Numbered from the stretch's first letter, positions 41,926 to 50,098 are shown. The stretch is DNA of 64,000 bases from an uncultured Caulobacter sp. (GCA_937925635.1 CALALX010000091.1:38703-102702), one strand, 5' to 3'. Program-made: numbers and translations. Notes: generated by a model not told the origin, from the sequence alone.

Positions 41926-41935
41926 GGGTTACTCC

Positions 41936-42781
41936 CTAGAGGGCGGCCGGTCTTGCTTCTTCCGCAACGCAGAGGATTTCGCCGAACTCGCCGAAGCTGA
42001 CGCGGGCGGCCTGGCCCGCGTGAATGTCATGAATGCCTGTCGCGGCGCCGGTGGTCACGTACATGCCCGCCTTCAGCGGGCGGCCTCGGGCGGCGCAATG
42101 GCCGAGCAGGAAGGCCAGGGCCGGGGCGGGGCCGCCCGGCACGGAAGCCGCCGTGCCGGCGCCGACCAGAACGCCGTCGATCCAGGTCTCGCAGGGCAGG
42201 CTGTCGTCGGAGCGGTCGCGCCAGCCGGGAATCTCCGGGCCGACGATCAGAGCAGCGTTGTTGCCGAAGTCGGAGGCGACCACCGTCGAGCCGAGCTCGT
42301 TGATCGCCTTGAGCGGGCTGCCGGCGAACTCGACGCCGACATGTAGGGAGGCGACCAGGTCTAGAGCTTCCTCCACAGCGTAGGCGACCTTGTCGGTCGG
42401 AGCGTCCTTGGCCAGGCGGTAGACGAACTCGGCCTCCACCGCCGCGAAGCCGCCCGGGATGACGGGCAGGGCCGCCGCCTCGCCGGGCCCCGGCTTACGG
42501 AGAAAGGCGCTGAACGTCGGCCCCGCCAGACGCTCATTCCCGAGTGTCGCCTGCAGGGGCGGGGGAATGCGACCGACTTTCCATCCGACAATCCGATCGG
42601 GAAACAGGTCGATCGCGGCGTCCTGGATGGCATAGGCCTCGGCTAGGCCGACGGGGATGGGGCCCGGATAGTCGGGCAAGGCGACGGCGGCCAGGCGAGC
42701 GTCCACGAAGGCTCGGGCGGTATCGGCCGGCGCCGCCGTGGTCGCGTCACGATCGGTCGTAGGCTTCGCCTTCGCGGTCAC
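41936..42781 (-). CDS. 2-keto-4-pentenoate hydratase / fumarylacetoacetase-family protein
   Basis: 281-residue MhpD-type protein. Metal-site features are FAAVEAEFVYRL (with the acidic pair) and LVASLHVGVEFAGSP, and the ending has TTGAATGIHDIHAGQ. Family members hydrate 2-hydroxypenta-2,4-dienoates or cleave C-C bonds of 2-keto acids. In this regulon it may act on an unsaturated 2-keto sugar acid; that is inferred. The GTG start at 42779-42781 has GGGGAGG upstream; codons further upstream run through the operator and are not conserved. It is coupled to the MFS transporter. Confidence 0.83.
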   Translation of the reverse strand: MTAKAKPTTDRDATTAAPADTARAFVDARLAAVALPDYPGPIPVGLAEAYAIQDAAIDLFPDRIVGWKVGRIPPPLQATLGNERLAGPTFSAFLRKPGPGEAAALPVIPGGFAAVEAEFVYRLAKDAPTDKVAYAVEEALDLVASLHVGVEFAGSPLKAINELGSTVVASDFGNNAALIVGPEIPGWRDRSDDSLPCETWIDGVLVGAGTAASVPGGPAPALAFLLGHCAARGRPLKAGMYVTTGAATGIHDIHAGQAARVSFGEFGEILCVAEEARPAAL

Positions 42782-42838
42782 GCCCCTTGTCCTCCCCACC
42801 CCGATGGCCCCAGTTTCCGGGTCTTGATTGTGTCTAGA

Positions 42839-42852
42839 GGAAACCGGTGTCA
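42839..42852. promoter_or_regulatory. Predicted LacI-family operator between hydratase-transporter unit and second pectate lyase
   Basis: GGAAACCGGTGTCA lies 58 bases from each of the two divergent starts (42781 and 42911), so one site could control both. It has the ACCGGT core and a perfect right half-site GTCA. Confidence 0.65.
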
Positions 42853-42910
42853 TTTTCAACGGCGCGCGGCGAATGAACCGCGATCAAACTTCGGTCCGGG
42901 AGTGAATCAC

Positions 42911-44275
42911 ATGGTCAGATCAGCCTTTGCGGGCCTCGCGCTCGCCCTTGTCGCCACCGGCGCAGCCTGGGCCGCATGGCCCTTCGCCAGGGCCGAATCG
43001 ACGCCCGCCCCGACCCAGGCCCTGGCCTTTCCCGGCGCCCAGGGCTGGGCGGCCGCGACGCCCGGCGGTCGCGGAGGACGGATCATCCGCGTCACGACGC
43101 TCGCGGCCGAGGGGCCCGGATCGTTCCGTGAAGCCGCGGAAGCCAAGGGCCCTAGGATCATCGTCTTCGAGGTCGGCGGCGTAGTCGACCTGGAGGGAAA
43201 GACCCTGACCATCCGCGAGCCGTTCCTGACCATCGCCGGCCAGACGGCGCCGTCGCCGGGCGTCACCTTCATCAAGGGCGGCCTCGACATCGCCACCCAT
43301 GACGTGATCGTGCGCCACATCCGCGTGCGGCCGGGCGAAGCGGGATTTCCCAAGAAATCCGGCAAGGACTTCGACAGCATCTCCACCCAAGGGATCAGCT
43401 ACAACATCATCGTCGATCACTGCACCCTGACCTGGGGCACCGACGAGAACCTGTCCGCCTCCGGGCCGCGGTTCGTGGGCAAGACGCCGGACGAATGGCG
43501 GGCCGGAACCTCGCGCAACATCACCTTCTCGCAGAACATCATCGCCGAGAGCCTGCGCTTCTCGACCCACGGCAAGATCGAGCACTCCAAGGGCAGCCTG
43601 ATCCACGACAACGTCACCGGCGTGCTGATCTGGGGCAACCTCTACGCCCACAACTACGAACGGAACCCGATGTTCAAGGGCGGCGTCTGGGCGGTGATGG
43701 TCAACAACCTGATCTTCAACCCGGGCCAGCGGGCCGTGCATTACAACCTGATGGCCGAGGAGTGGGGATCCAACCCCTGGCAGATCGGTCGGATCGTGGC
43801 CGTCGGCAATGTGCTGCGCGCCGGCCAGGATACGCCCGACGGCCTGCCGTTCCTGATGATCGGCGGCTACGGCGACCTGGAGTACTACGGCCGCGACAAT
43901 CTCGCCGTCGACCGCTGGGGCGAGCCGCTGCCGATGTTCGGTCGGTACACGACCACGCCGGCGAAGATCATCCCCCTGAAGGCGGCTCCGTTCTGGCCGG
44001 CCGGCCTCGAGGCGAAGCCGGCCAGCGCGGTGCAGCAGTGGGTGCTGGCCGAGGCCGGCGCGCGACCGTGGGATCGCGATGCGTTGGACGTGCAGCTGAT
44101 CTCTGACACGGCCGAGGGCCGCGGCAACATCATCGACAGCGAAAGCGACCTGCACGGGTATCCGACCCACAAGCCGACCCGTCGGCCGTTCGTCGAGGCG
44201 GACTGGGACCTGGCCGATATGTCGCCTCGCCATCCCGAGCTGTTGGATTCCGGGGCGAAGGCGAAGGGAACCTAG
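42911..44275 (+). CDS. Secreted pectate lyase-like protein (second copy)
   Basis: 454 residues with a signal peptide (hydrophobic 7-22) and a pectate lyase-type beta-helix: LAFPGAQGWAAATPGGRGG, FREAAEAKGPRIIVFEVGGV, TIAGQTAPSPGVTFIKGG, VIVRHIRVRPGE and IVDHCTLTWGTDENLS. It is clearly related to the lyase at 32522-33853 but lacks the aspartate-rich calcium motifs at the end. GGGAG lies 8 bases before ATG 42911. The specificity (pectate versus pectin or rhamnogalacturonan) cannot be read. Confidence 0.88.
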   Translation: MVRSAFAGLALALVATGAAWAAWPFARAESTPAPTQALAFPGAQGWAAATPGGRGGRIIRVTTLAAEGPGSFREAAEAKGPRIIVFEVGGVVDLEGKTLTIREPFLTIAGQTAPSPGVTFIKGGLDIATHDVIVRHIRVRPGEAGFPKKSGKDFDSISTQGISYNIIVDHCTLTWGTDENLSASGPRFVGKTPDEWRAGTSRNITFSQNIIAESLRFSTHGKIEHSKGSLIHDNVTGVLIWGNLYAHNYERNPMFKGGVWAVMVNNLIFNPGQRAVHYNLMAEEWGSNPWQIGRIVAVGNVLRAGQDTPDGLPFLMIGGYGDLEYYGRDNLAVDRWGEPLPMFGRYTTTPAKIIPLKAAPFWPAGLEAKPASAVQQWVLAEAGARPWDRDALDVQLISDTAEGRGNIIDSESDLHGYPTHKPTRRPFVEADWDLADMSPRHPELLDSGAKAKGT

Positions 44276-44285
44276 ACGGCACGGC

Positions 44286-45848
44286 CTAGGTGCCGGGCTG
44301 GATGTAGGGCACGCGGGCGAACAACTCGCGCTCCCGGCCGCGCGGGTCATCCGCCATGCGAGGCGTGACGTCGAAGATCATCGTTTGCCGCGCGGGCAGG
44401 GTGTAGGGCTCCCAGAGCGGGCGCCCCGGAGCATCCGGCCGCCCATGGCGGGCGAACGCGATAAAGGCGTCCTGCATGGCGTCGGAGACCGCCCGGGCCT
44501 CGACCGAGGCGCCCGTGATCGAGCCTTCCGCGTCCAGGGTTCCGAACACCAACGGGATGTCGAGGGTATGCGGCGCGCCCCACCGGCCGCCGTCCTTGGG
44601 ACTTCTCCAGTCGAGCTGATAGACATAGGCCGGGCTGCCCTGGCGCGCCCGGGCCTCGGCTTCGATGACGGCGGCGCGCCAGGATCGCGAGGCCGTGCTG
44701 GCGGCGAAGAACACATTGCTGGGCGAAAAGTCCGGATAGAGCCGGCGATATTCCGCGATGACGGTCTCGGGACTGATATCGACGCGCAGCTCGAGGGCCA
44801 GTCGCGCCGGAAGTTCGTCCCAGGTCAGGTGGTGATTGCGCTCGTCGCCGCCGAGGAAGGCGCGGGTTTCGTCGCGGGTGTTGCCGATCATCATCGGGAT
44901 GCTCGCCGACTGGGCGGGGGCGTCCGGCCAGAACGGGTGACGGCTCAGGCTCCGGTCGTCCAGCGCCGGCGCCAGGTTGACCGATCCAAACGGCAGGACC
45001 GGGTCGGGGGCGCTCGCCGCCTCCAACAAGCGCTCGACAGCCACGGTGGCCGGATCGGCGTCCTTGGGCAGGGCGGTCAGCACCGTGCGAGCGCGCCGCG
45101 CGGCGTTCAATGGACCGGCCGTGGTGACCTGCTGGCCGCTCATGGTCGCGGCGCGATGGAACAGCCCCCGGGCGGCCGGCATCGCCATCAGGGTGGCGAT
45201 CTTGGCCCCGCCGCCCGACTGGCCGAACAGCATGACCTTGCCAGGATCGCCTCCAAAGGCGGCGATGTTGTCCTTCACCCACTTCAGCGCCAGGACCAGG
45301 TCCAGCTGGCCGGCGTTGCCGGAGTCCGGGAAGCGCGGGTCGATCCTGCCGAGCGACAGATAGCCTAGCGGACCGAGCCGATGGTTCAGCGTCACCACCA
45401 CGACATCGCCGCGGAGCGCCAGGCGGGTTCCATCGTAGAGGGGGCTCGATCCGGAGCCGGTGCTGTAGGCGCCGCCGTGGATGTAGACCATCACCGGACG
45501 CCGGGCCCTGTCGGCGCCAGGCGTCCAGATGTTGAGGAACAGGCAGTCCTCGGACATCGCGCCAACCTCCCTGCCGCGCTGCGGACAGGCGGGGCCGTAG
45601 GCGAGGGCGTCGGCGACACCACGCCAGGGCGTCGGCGGGACCGGCGGCTGGAACCGCCGCGAACCCGTGTCGGCGCCATAGCGGACGCCCTTGAACACCA
45701 GCGCGCCGCCCGCTCGCGCGCCGCGCACCCGGCCGTGAGCGGTCGCGACGACCGGAGCGCGGCCCGGCAGTCCCAGGGCCTGCGCAGTCGTTGCGAGGCC
45801 GGCGACGCCCAGTCCGGCCAGGGCGGTTCGACGGGTGAACGGGGACAC
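44286..45848 (-). CDS. Tat-exported type B carboxylesterase
   Basis: 520-residue alpha/beta-hydrolase. A Tat signal (TRRTALAG at 5-12, cleavage near 24) is followed by the carboxylesterase type B pattern: SEDCLFLNIWTP (99-110), YIHGGAYSTG oxyanion hole (122-131), and nucleophile S211 in GQSGGGAK. It may remove acetyl, methyl or feruloyl groups from pectin; this comes from the regulon context. The GTG start at 45846-45848 is chosen because GGAG lies 7 bases upstream; a TTG at 45858-45860 would overlap that site. It converges on the second pectate lyase, 10 bases away. Confidence 0.87.
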   Translation of the reverse strand: MSPFTRRTALAGLGVAGLATTAQALGLPGRAPVVATAHGRVRGARAGGALVFKGVRYGADTGSRRFQPPVPPTPWRGVADALAYGPACPQRGREVGAMSEDCLFLNIWTPGADRARRPVMVYIHGGAYSTGSGSSPLYDGTRLALRGDVVVVTLNHRLGPLGYLSLGRIDPRFPDSGNAGQLDLVLALKWVKDNIAAFGGDPGKVMLFGQSGGGAKIATLMAMPAARGLFHRAATMSGQQVTTAGPLNAARRARTVLTALPKDADPATVAVERLLEAASAPDPVLPFGSVNLAPALDDRSLSRHPFWPDAPAQSASIPMMIGNTRDETRAFLGGDERNHHLTWDELPARLALELRVDISPETVIAEYRRLYPDFSPSNVFFAASTASRSWRAAVIEAEARARQGSPAYVYQLDWRSPKDGGRWGAPHTLDIPLVFGTLDAEGSITGASVEARAVSDAMQDAFIAFARHGRPDAPGRPLWEPYTLPARQTMIFDVTPRMADDPRGRERELFARVPYIQPGT

Positions 45849-45861
45849 TGGCGACTCCAAG

Positions 45862-45875
45862 GTTAACCGGTGTCA
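45862..45875. promoter_or_regulatory. Predicted LacI-family operator abutting the esterase ribosome site
   Basis: Read on the gene strand it is TGACACCGGTTAAC, ending 13 bases before the esterase start, just upstream of the Shine-Dalgarno sequence. A bound repressor would block early elongation or a nearby promoter. Confidence 0.65.
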
Positions 45876-46002
45876 TACCTTGCCGTGATCCTGGTCGCCA
45901 CTCGGCCCCGGACCGCGTCATGCCGCATTGGGCCGCGGCGGCTCCCACCTCAGACTTCGTCCAGCACGGGCAGGGTTCTGCCGCCGCCTCATTGCGCCGG
46001 GG

Positions 46003-46191
46003 TCATGCCCGGTCTCCGGGCTTCTTCTTGAAGGCGTCGCCAATCTCGTCGGGGTCGACGTCGTCGGGGCCGGGACGCGTCCGAGCCGACCGCCCGATCT
46101 CCACCGTCTTCTTCTCCGACACCAGACCGTCGCGACGCCCCGGAGGGAGCGCCGCGTTGGCCTCGCGACCCGGACTCTGCTTGTCGCTCAT
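46003..46191 (-). CDS. Small hydrophilic protein downstream of the hemerythrin gene
   Basis: 62 residues, MSDKQSPGREANAALPPG to FKKKPGDRA, strongly charged and probably disordered. It begins 12 bases after the hemerythrin stop on the same strand, so it would be co-transcribed from the same stress-type promoter. Coding is supported by position, length and charged composition, not by a known family. The ribosome site is weak. Confidence 0.5.
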   Translation of the reverse strand: MSDKQSPGREANAALPPGRRDGLVSEKKTVEIGRSARTRPGPDDVDPDEIGDAFKKKPGDRA

Positions 46192-46203
46192 TATCGGTCT
46201 CGC

Positions 46204-46785
46204 TCAGGGACGCTGTTCAGGCGCTTCCGGCGCCGGGGCGGAATCCTCTTCGTCGACCGGTTCCCCCTCGACCAGGTCATGTCCGGCGAAGCTGCGCGTC
46301 TCCGGCGGCGGAAGGCCTTCGGATTCGAATTTCGCGGTCAGGGCTTCCTTGCGGGCGCGCATCTGGTCGCCCAGGGCGTCCATGTCGAGCCCGGCCTTGC
46401 GGGCCTGCGCGAACATGCCCTCCGATCGCTTCTCCTCCTCCTCGACGTGGTGTTCGATCTGCTCGCTGAGCACCTTGACCTTGGCGTCGTAGAACGCTTC
46501 GTCCGGCTCGCTGCCCAGCAGTTCGGCGATCAGCACCTTGGCGCCGTCGTGTTCGACGTAGGCTTCGTCGAGCAGGTCTTCCTCCACCGCCCCCTTGCAG
46601 GCCGGGTAGAAGATCTCCTCCTCGATGATCGTGTGGACGGTCAGTTCGGTGCAGATCTGCTGAACCAGCGTCTGCTTGCGTTCGGCGCCCCTGGCCTTTT
46701 CGAAGCTGGCGAACAGCTCCTCGACCTTGCGGTGGTCGGCCTTGAGAAGGGCGATGGCGTCCTGGTCGGCGGCGGTGGCGGCCAT
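46204..46785 (-). CDS. Hemerythrin HHE domain protein
   Basis: 193 residues with a four-helix HHE cation-binding domain (about 8-135). Metal-ligand patterns are LLKADHRKVEELF (H18), TVHTIIEEEIFYP (H50, E54), YVEHDGAKVLI and EQIEHHVEEEE, together giving the di-iron site of hemerythrin-like proteins. The C-terminal 40 residues are acidic and Pro-rich. Such proteins bind oxygen, iron or nitric oxide and are common in alphaproteobacterial stress regulons. ATG 46783-46785 has GGGAG 9 bases upstream. A GGAAC-N17-GTT promoter lies at 46834-46858. Confidence 0.85.
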   Translation of the reverse strand: MAATAADQDAIALLKADHRKVEELFASFEKARGAERKQTLVQQICTELTVHTIIEEEIFYPACKGAVEEDLLDEAYVEHDGAKVLIAELLGSEPDEAFYDAKVKVLSEQIEHHVEEEEKRSEGMFAQARKAGLDMDALGDQMRARKEALTAKFESEGLPPPETRSFAGHDLVEGEPVDEEDSAPAPEAPEQRP

Positions 46786-46833
46786 GTCGATGATCTCCCG
46801 TGTGATGAACAAGCCAGGCGGCTCTCCGGGAGA

Positions 46834-46858
46834 AACCATGACGCGAGCGGTCCGTTCC
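46834..46858 (-). promoter_or_regulatory. Probable EcfG-type general stress promoter
   Basis: On the minus strand GGAAC (46858-46854) is followed after exactly 17 bases by GTT (46836-46834). This fits the EcfG/SigT consensus known from alphaproteobacteria. It lies about 50 bases upstream of the hemerythrin start. Confidence 0.6.
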
Positions 46859-46979
46859 AATGTCGGGCAGGCAACGCCGCCGCACCCGTTGGTCAAACCC
46901 AACTGATCCGGTCCGGAAACCGCCAGCCGACGGTCGGACGGATCGCCATCATCGAAGCCTCAACAGAAGGACTTCCCCG

Positions 46980-47387
46980 ATGGCCTCCATTCATGTCGAA
47001 CGCCTTGTCGACGCCCCTGCGGACCAGGTCTGGGACGCGATCCGCGACGTCGGCGCCCTGCATACCCGGCTCGTGCCCGGCTTCGTGACCGACACGCGGC
47101 TGGAGGGCGGCGCGCGCCTCGTCACTTTCGCCAGCGGCATGGTCGCCCGCGAGTTGCTGGTCGACCTCGATGACACCCGGCGCCGCTTCGCCTACAGCGT
47201 TCGCGCCGACAGCTTCACCCACCACAGCGCCACCAACGAGGTGTTCGAGGCGGGGCCGGGCCGCAGCCGCTTCGTCTGGACGGCGGACGTCCTGCCGAAC
47301 GAGATGGCGGCGCTGGTCGGCGGCATGATGGAGCAGGGCGCCGACGCGCTGAAGGCGACCCTGGAAAGGGGGCATGCTCCGGCGTAG
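46980..47387 (+). CDS. SRPBCC-family protein
   Basis: 135-residue START/Bet v 1-like fold with a hydrophobic cavity. It opens with IHVERLVDAPADQVWDAIRDVG, and the C-terminal helix region is NEMAALVGGMMEQGADALKATLE. AAGGA lies 7 bases before the ATG. The last codons (GHAPA and stop) are formed by the first hairpin of a REP pair, so the natural C-terminus may have been altered by REP insertion. The ligand is unknown. Confidence 0.82.
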   Translation: MASIHVERLVDAPADQVWDAIRDVGALHTRLVPGFVTDTRLEGGARLVTFASGMVARELLVDLDDTRRRFAYSVRADSFTHHSATNEVFEAGPGRSRFVWTADVLPNEMAALVGGMMEQGADALKATLERGHAPA

Positions 47388-47451
47388 CCGGTGCGTGTCC
47401 CCTTCAGTTGGCGCAGGATAGGGGACACGCGCCCTTCGGGAGCATGTCCCC
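47368..47451. repeat. REP pair (GGGG..TGTCCCC hairpins), locus 2
   Basis: First hairpin 47368-47402 (GGGGGCATGC to GCGTGTCCCC) overlaps the end of the SRPBCC gene. The second, 47421-47451, is GGGGACACGCGCCC, loop TTC, GGGAGCATGTCCCC. It lies between convergent genes, with the same layout as 32442-32518. Confidence 0.8.
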
Positions 47452-47457
47452 GCCCGA

Positions 47458-48714
47458 TTATCCCCGGCCGCTGGTCGGGATGTCCTTGAAGGGCACGTCC
47501 TTGTCGACGCGGATATCGCCGGGCAGGCCGAGCACCCGCTCGGCGATGATGTTGCGCAGGATCTCGTCCGTACCGCCTTCGACGCGGGTGGCCGGGCTGC
47601 GCAGCAACATCTGCTGGAAGCGGGCGCCGGCAGCGGCGATCTCCGGATCGGAGACCACGCCGCCCTGGCCCTGAAGGTCCAGCGCGTACATCGCCAGCTC
47701 CTGCATGGCGGCGCCGGCGACCAGCTTGCCGATCGAGTTTTCCGGACCGGGCGTCTCGCCCTTCGACAGGGCCGAGATGGCGCGCATGCCCGTGTACTTC
47801 AGGCCGCTGGCCTTGACCGCGTACTGGGCCAGGCGAGAGCGTACCGACCGGTCGTCGATGGCCAGGCCGTCCTCGGTCTGCAGGTTCATGCAGAAGTCGA
47901 ACAGTTCCGGGAAGCCTGTGGGCATGCCGGAGCCGATCGACAGGCGCTCGTTCATCAGGGTGGTCAGAGACACTTGCCAACCCTGGCCCACGGCGCCCAG
48001 CCGCTGGCTATCCTTGAGGCGCACGTCGGTGAAATAGACCTCGTTGAAGCCCGACTGGCCGTTGGCCTGCTTAATCGGCCGGACCTCGATCCCGGGGGTC
48101 TTCATGTCGAGCCAGAACATGGTCAGACCCTTGTGCTTGGGCACATTGGGGTCGGTGCGGGTGATGACGATGCCATAGTCGCTGTGTTGAGCGCCGCTGG
48201 TCCAGATCTTCTGGCCGTTGATGATCCAGTCGCCTGAACCGTCCGTGGTCTGGACGGCGGCGGTGCGCAGGCCGGCGAGATCGGAGCCGCCGGCGGGTTC
48301 GCTGAACAGCTGGCACCAGATGTGCTCGCCGGAGGCCAGCGGCGGCAGCAGGCGCTGCTTGGTCTCCTCGTCGGCCCAGGCCATGACCGTCGGGCCGCAC
48401 ATGCCGTGGCCGATGATGAACAGGCCGCTCAGCGCGCCGTAGACGCCTTCCTCCTGGCCCCAGATCACGCGCTCGATCGGCGTGGCGCCGCGACCGCCGT
48501 ATTCCTTGGGCCAGTGCAGGCAGGCCCAGCCCGCCTCGGCCTTCTTCTTCTGCCAGGCCTTGGACGCGACGATCGGGTCGACGCTTTTGAGGCCGTTGTT
48601 GGCGAAGCCGCCCTGCTTCAGTTCGGCCTCCAGCTCCTTGGGGGCGTTGGCCTCGATCCAGGCGCGGGCGGTGGCGCGGAAGGCGGCTTCTTCGGGCGTG
48701 TCGTCGAAGTTCAT
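47458..48714 (-). CDS. Acyl-CoA dehydrogenase, subunit with catalytic glutamate
   Basis: 418-residue flavoprotein of the acyl-CoA dehydrogenase family. The N-terminal helical domain (NFDDTPEEAAFRATARAWIE), a mid beta-domain with CQLFSEPAGGSDLAGLRT, and the C-terminal RVEGGTDEILRNIIAERVLGLP are present. The Glu in VEGGTDEI corresponds to the usual catalytic base. Together with the next gene it resembles the two-chain (alpha2beta2) dehydrogenases of sterol and hydrophobic-compound catabolism. It starts 14 bases after the partner gene's stop. Confidence 0.9.
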   Translation of the reverse strand: MNFDDTPEEAAFRATARAWIEANAPKELEAELKQGGFANNGLKSVDPIVASKAWQKKKAEAGWACLHWPKEYGGRGATPIERVIWGQEEGVYGALSGLFIIGHGMCGPTVMAWADEETKQRLLPPLASGEHIWCQLFSEPAGGSDLAGLRTAAVQTTDGSGDWIINGQKIWTSGAQHSDYGIVITRTDPNVPKHKGLTMFWLDMKTPGIEVRPIKQANGQSGFNEVYFTDVRLKDSQRLGAVGQGWQVSLTTLMNERLSIGSGMPTGFPELFDFCMNLQTEDGLAIDDRSVRSRLAQYAVKASGLKYTGMRAISALSKGETPGPENSIGKLVAGAAMQELAMYALDLQGQGGVVSDPEIAAAGARFQQMLLRSPATRVEGGTDEILRNIIAERVLGLPGDIRVDKDVPFKDIPTSGRG

Positions 48715-48728
48715 GTCTGTGTCCTCCC

Positions 48729-49853
48729 TTACGCGGCGGCCGGAGCGTCGTTGCGCTGGCGCAGGCGGTCGATGAGCAGGTCTTCCCAGGTCGATTGCGA
48801 ACCCAGCGCCAGGGCCAGGTTGTTCGATCGGCGGTAGTAGAGGTGGCAGTCGAAGGCCCAGGTGAAGCCCATGCCCCCGTGGACCTGGATGTTGTTCTTG
48901 GAACAGTGCTGGAAGGCCTGGGTCGCCGAGACCCGCGCCGTCGCCGCCGCCACCGGCAGCTCCGAGGAGCCGGTCGAGAGCGCCCAGGCGCCGTAGTAGG
49001 CGTTGGAGCGGGCGAGGGTGGCGCTGACGTACATGTCGGCCAGGATGTGCTTCACGGCCTGGAAGCTGCCGATCGGACGGCCGAAGGCCATGCGATCAAG
49101 GGCGTAGTCGCGGCCCATCTCCAGCGCGCGGTCGCTGCCGCCGACCTGTTCGAAGGCGATCAGGATGGCGGCGCGGTCCAGCACCTCGGAGGCCAGCCGC
49201 CAGCCGTCGCCGGCGACGCCGAGCAGTTCGGCCGGCGCGTCCTTGAAGGCGATCGCCGCCTGGCTGCGGGTCGGGTCGATGGTCTCCAGCACCTCACGGC
49301 TCACGCCGGGGCCGCCGAGGTCGACCAGGTAGAGCGAGACCTTGCCGCCCTCGCGGGCCGTGACGATGGCCAGGTCGGCGACGTCGCCGTCGGCTACCGG
49401 CGTCTTCACGCCGTTGAGCTTCCCGCCGGAGACGATTGCTTTGACGGACTTTTCCGAGACCCGCCCCTGTCCTTCGGCCAGCGCCAGGGTTCCGATCACC
49501 TCGCCGGAGGCAAGCTTCGGCAGCCAGGCCTGCTTCTGGGCTTCGGTCCCGGCCAGCATCAAGGCCTCGGCGGCCTGATAGATCGAGCTGGCCACAGGCA
49601 CGGGGGCGACGGCGCGGCCGAGTTCCTCGGCGATCACGCAGAGTTCCAGGTGCCCCAGGCCGACGCCGCCGTATTCCTCGGGAATGGCCGCGCCGAGGAA
49701 GCCCATCTCGCCCAGGCCCTTCCAGAGCTCGCGGTCGAAGGGTTCGGGACCTTCCAGGATGGCGCGCACCGCCGCGGGCGCGCAGCGGTCGGCGAGGAAC
49801 CGCCGTGCCTGATCGCGCAACTGCTTCTGGTCGTCGGAAAAGTCGAAGTTCAC
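48729..49853 (-). CDS. Acyl-CoA dehydrogenase, partner subunit lacking the usual catalytic glutamate
   Basis: 374-residue family member beginning NFDFSDDQKQLRDQARRFL. It keeps the helical and beta domains (EEYGGVGLGHLEL, TLALAEGQGR) and the QVHGGMGFTWAFDCHLYYRR segment, but near the C-terminus it has no recognisable YEGT-type Glu motif. In known heteromeric pairs one chain supplies the base and the other binds FAD, which would explain this. The GTG start at 49851-49853 follows GGAGGA. The pair is probably one operon reading leftward. Confidence 0.87.
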   Translation of the reverse strand: MNFDFSDDQKQLRDQARRFLADRCAPAAVRAILEGPEPFDRELWKGLGEMGFLGAAIPEEYGGVGLGHLELCVIAEELGRAVAPVPVASSIYQAAEALMLAGTEAQKQAWLPKLASGEVIGTLALAEGQGRVSEKSVKAIVSGGKLNGVKTPVADGDVADLAIVTAREGGKVSLYLVDLGGPGVSREVLETIDPTRSQAAIAFKDAPAELLGVAGDGWRLASEVLDRAAILIAFEQVGGSDRALEMGRDYALDRMAFGRPIGSFQAVKHILADMYVSATLARSNAYYGAWALSTGSSELPVAAATARVSATQAFQHCSKNNIQVHGGMGFTWAFDCHLYYRRSNNLALALGSQSTWEDLLIDRLRQRNDAPAAA

Positions 49854-49945
49854 GCTGTCCTCCCGCCGGTTCGCCGGTCTTCGGATGCAAGTTGAACGCC
49901 CTCACGCGAGGTCAGCCAAGTGTTCTTGCATCCCTTCTACCGTCA

Positions 49946-49966
49946 TGGCCCGAGTTGTTCGGGCCA
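49946..49966. repeat. Short hairpin; 49854-50154 otherwise holds only repeats
   Basis: TGGCCCGA and TCGGGCCA flank a 5-base loop. The 301-base space between the dehydrogenase pair and the small gene at 50155 contains this hairpin and the repeat at 49996-50098; no gene is seen. Confidence 0.6.
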
Positions 49967-49995
49967 CCCATGCGTGGTGCGCTTGCAGGTCCGCT

Positions 49996-50098
49996 GCGTG
50001 GTTCGACACGGTCCTGCGGGCCTGCTCACCATGACGTGGAGCGTCGCCTTCTAACCACGTGATCCTGAGCAGCCGCGAAGCGGCGTGTCGACGGACGC
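49996..50098. repeat. Dispersed inverted repeat, copy 5
   Basis: Same orientation as 22657-22760: GCGTGGTTCGACACG, CTGCTCACCATGACGTGG, then CACGTGATCCTGAGCAGCCGC and TCGACGGACGC. The mismatched GG/CC positions between arms are conserved with the other copies. Confidence 0.8.
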
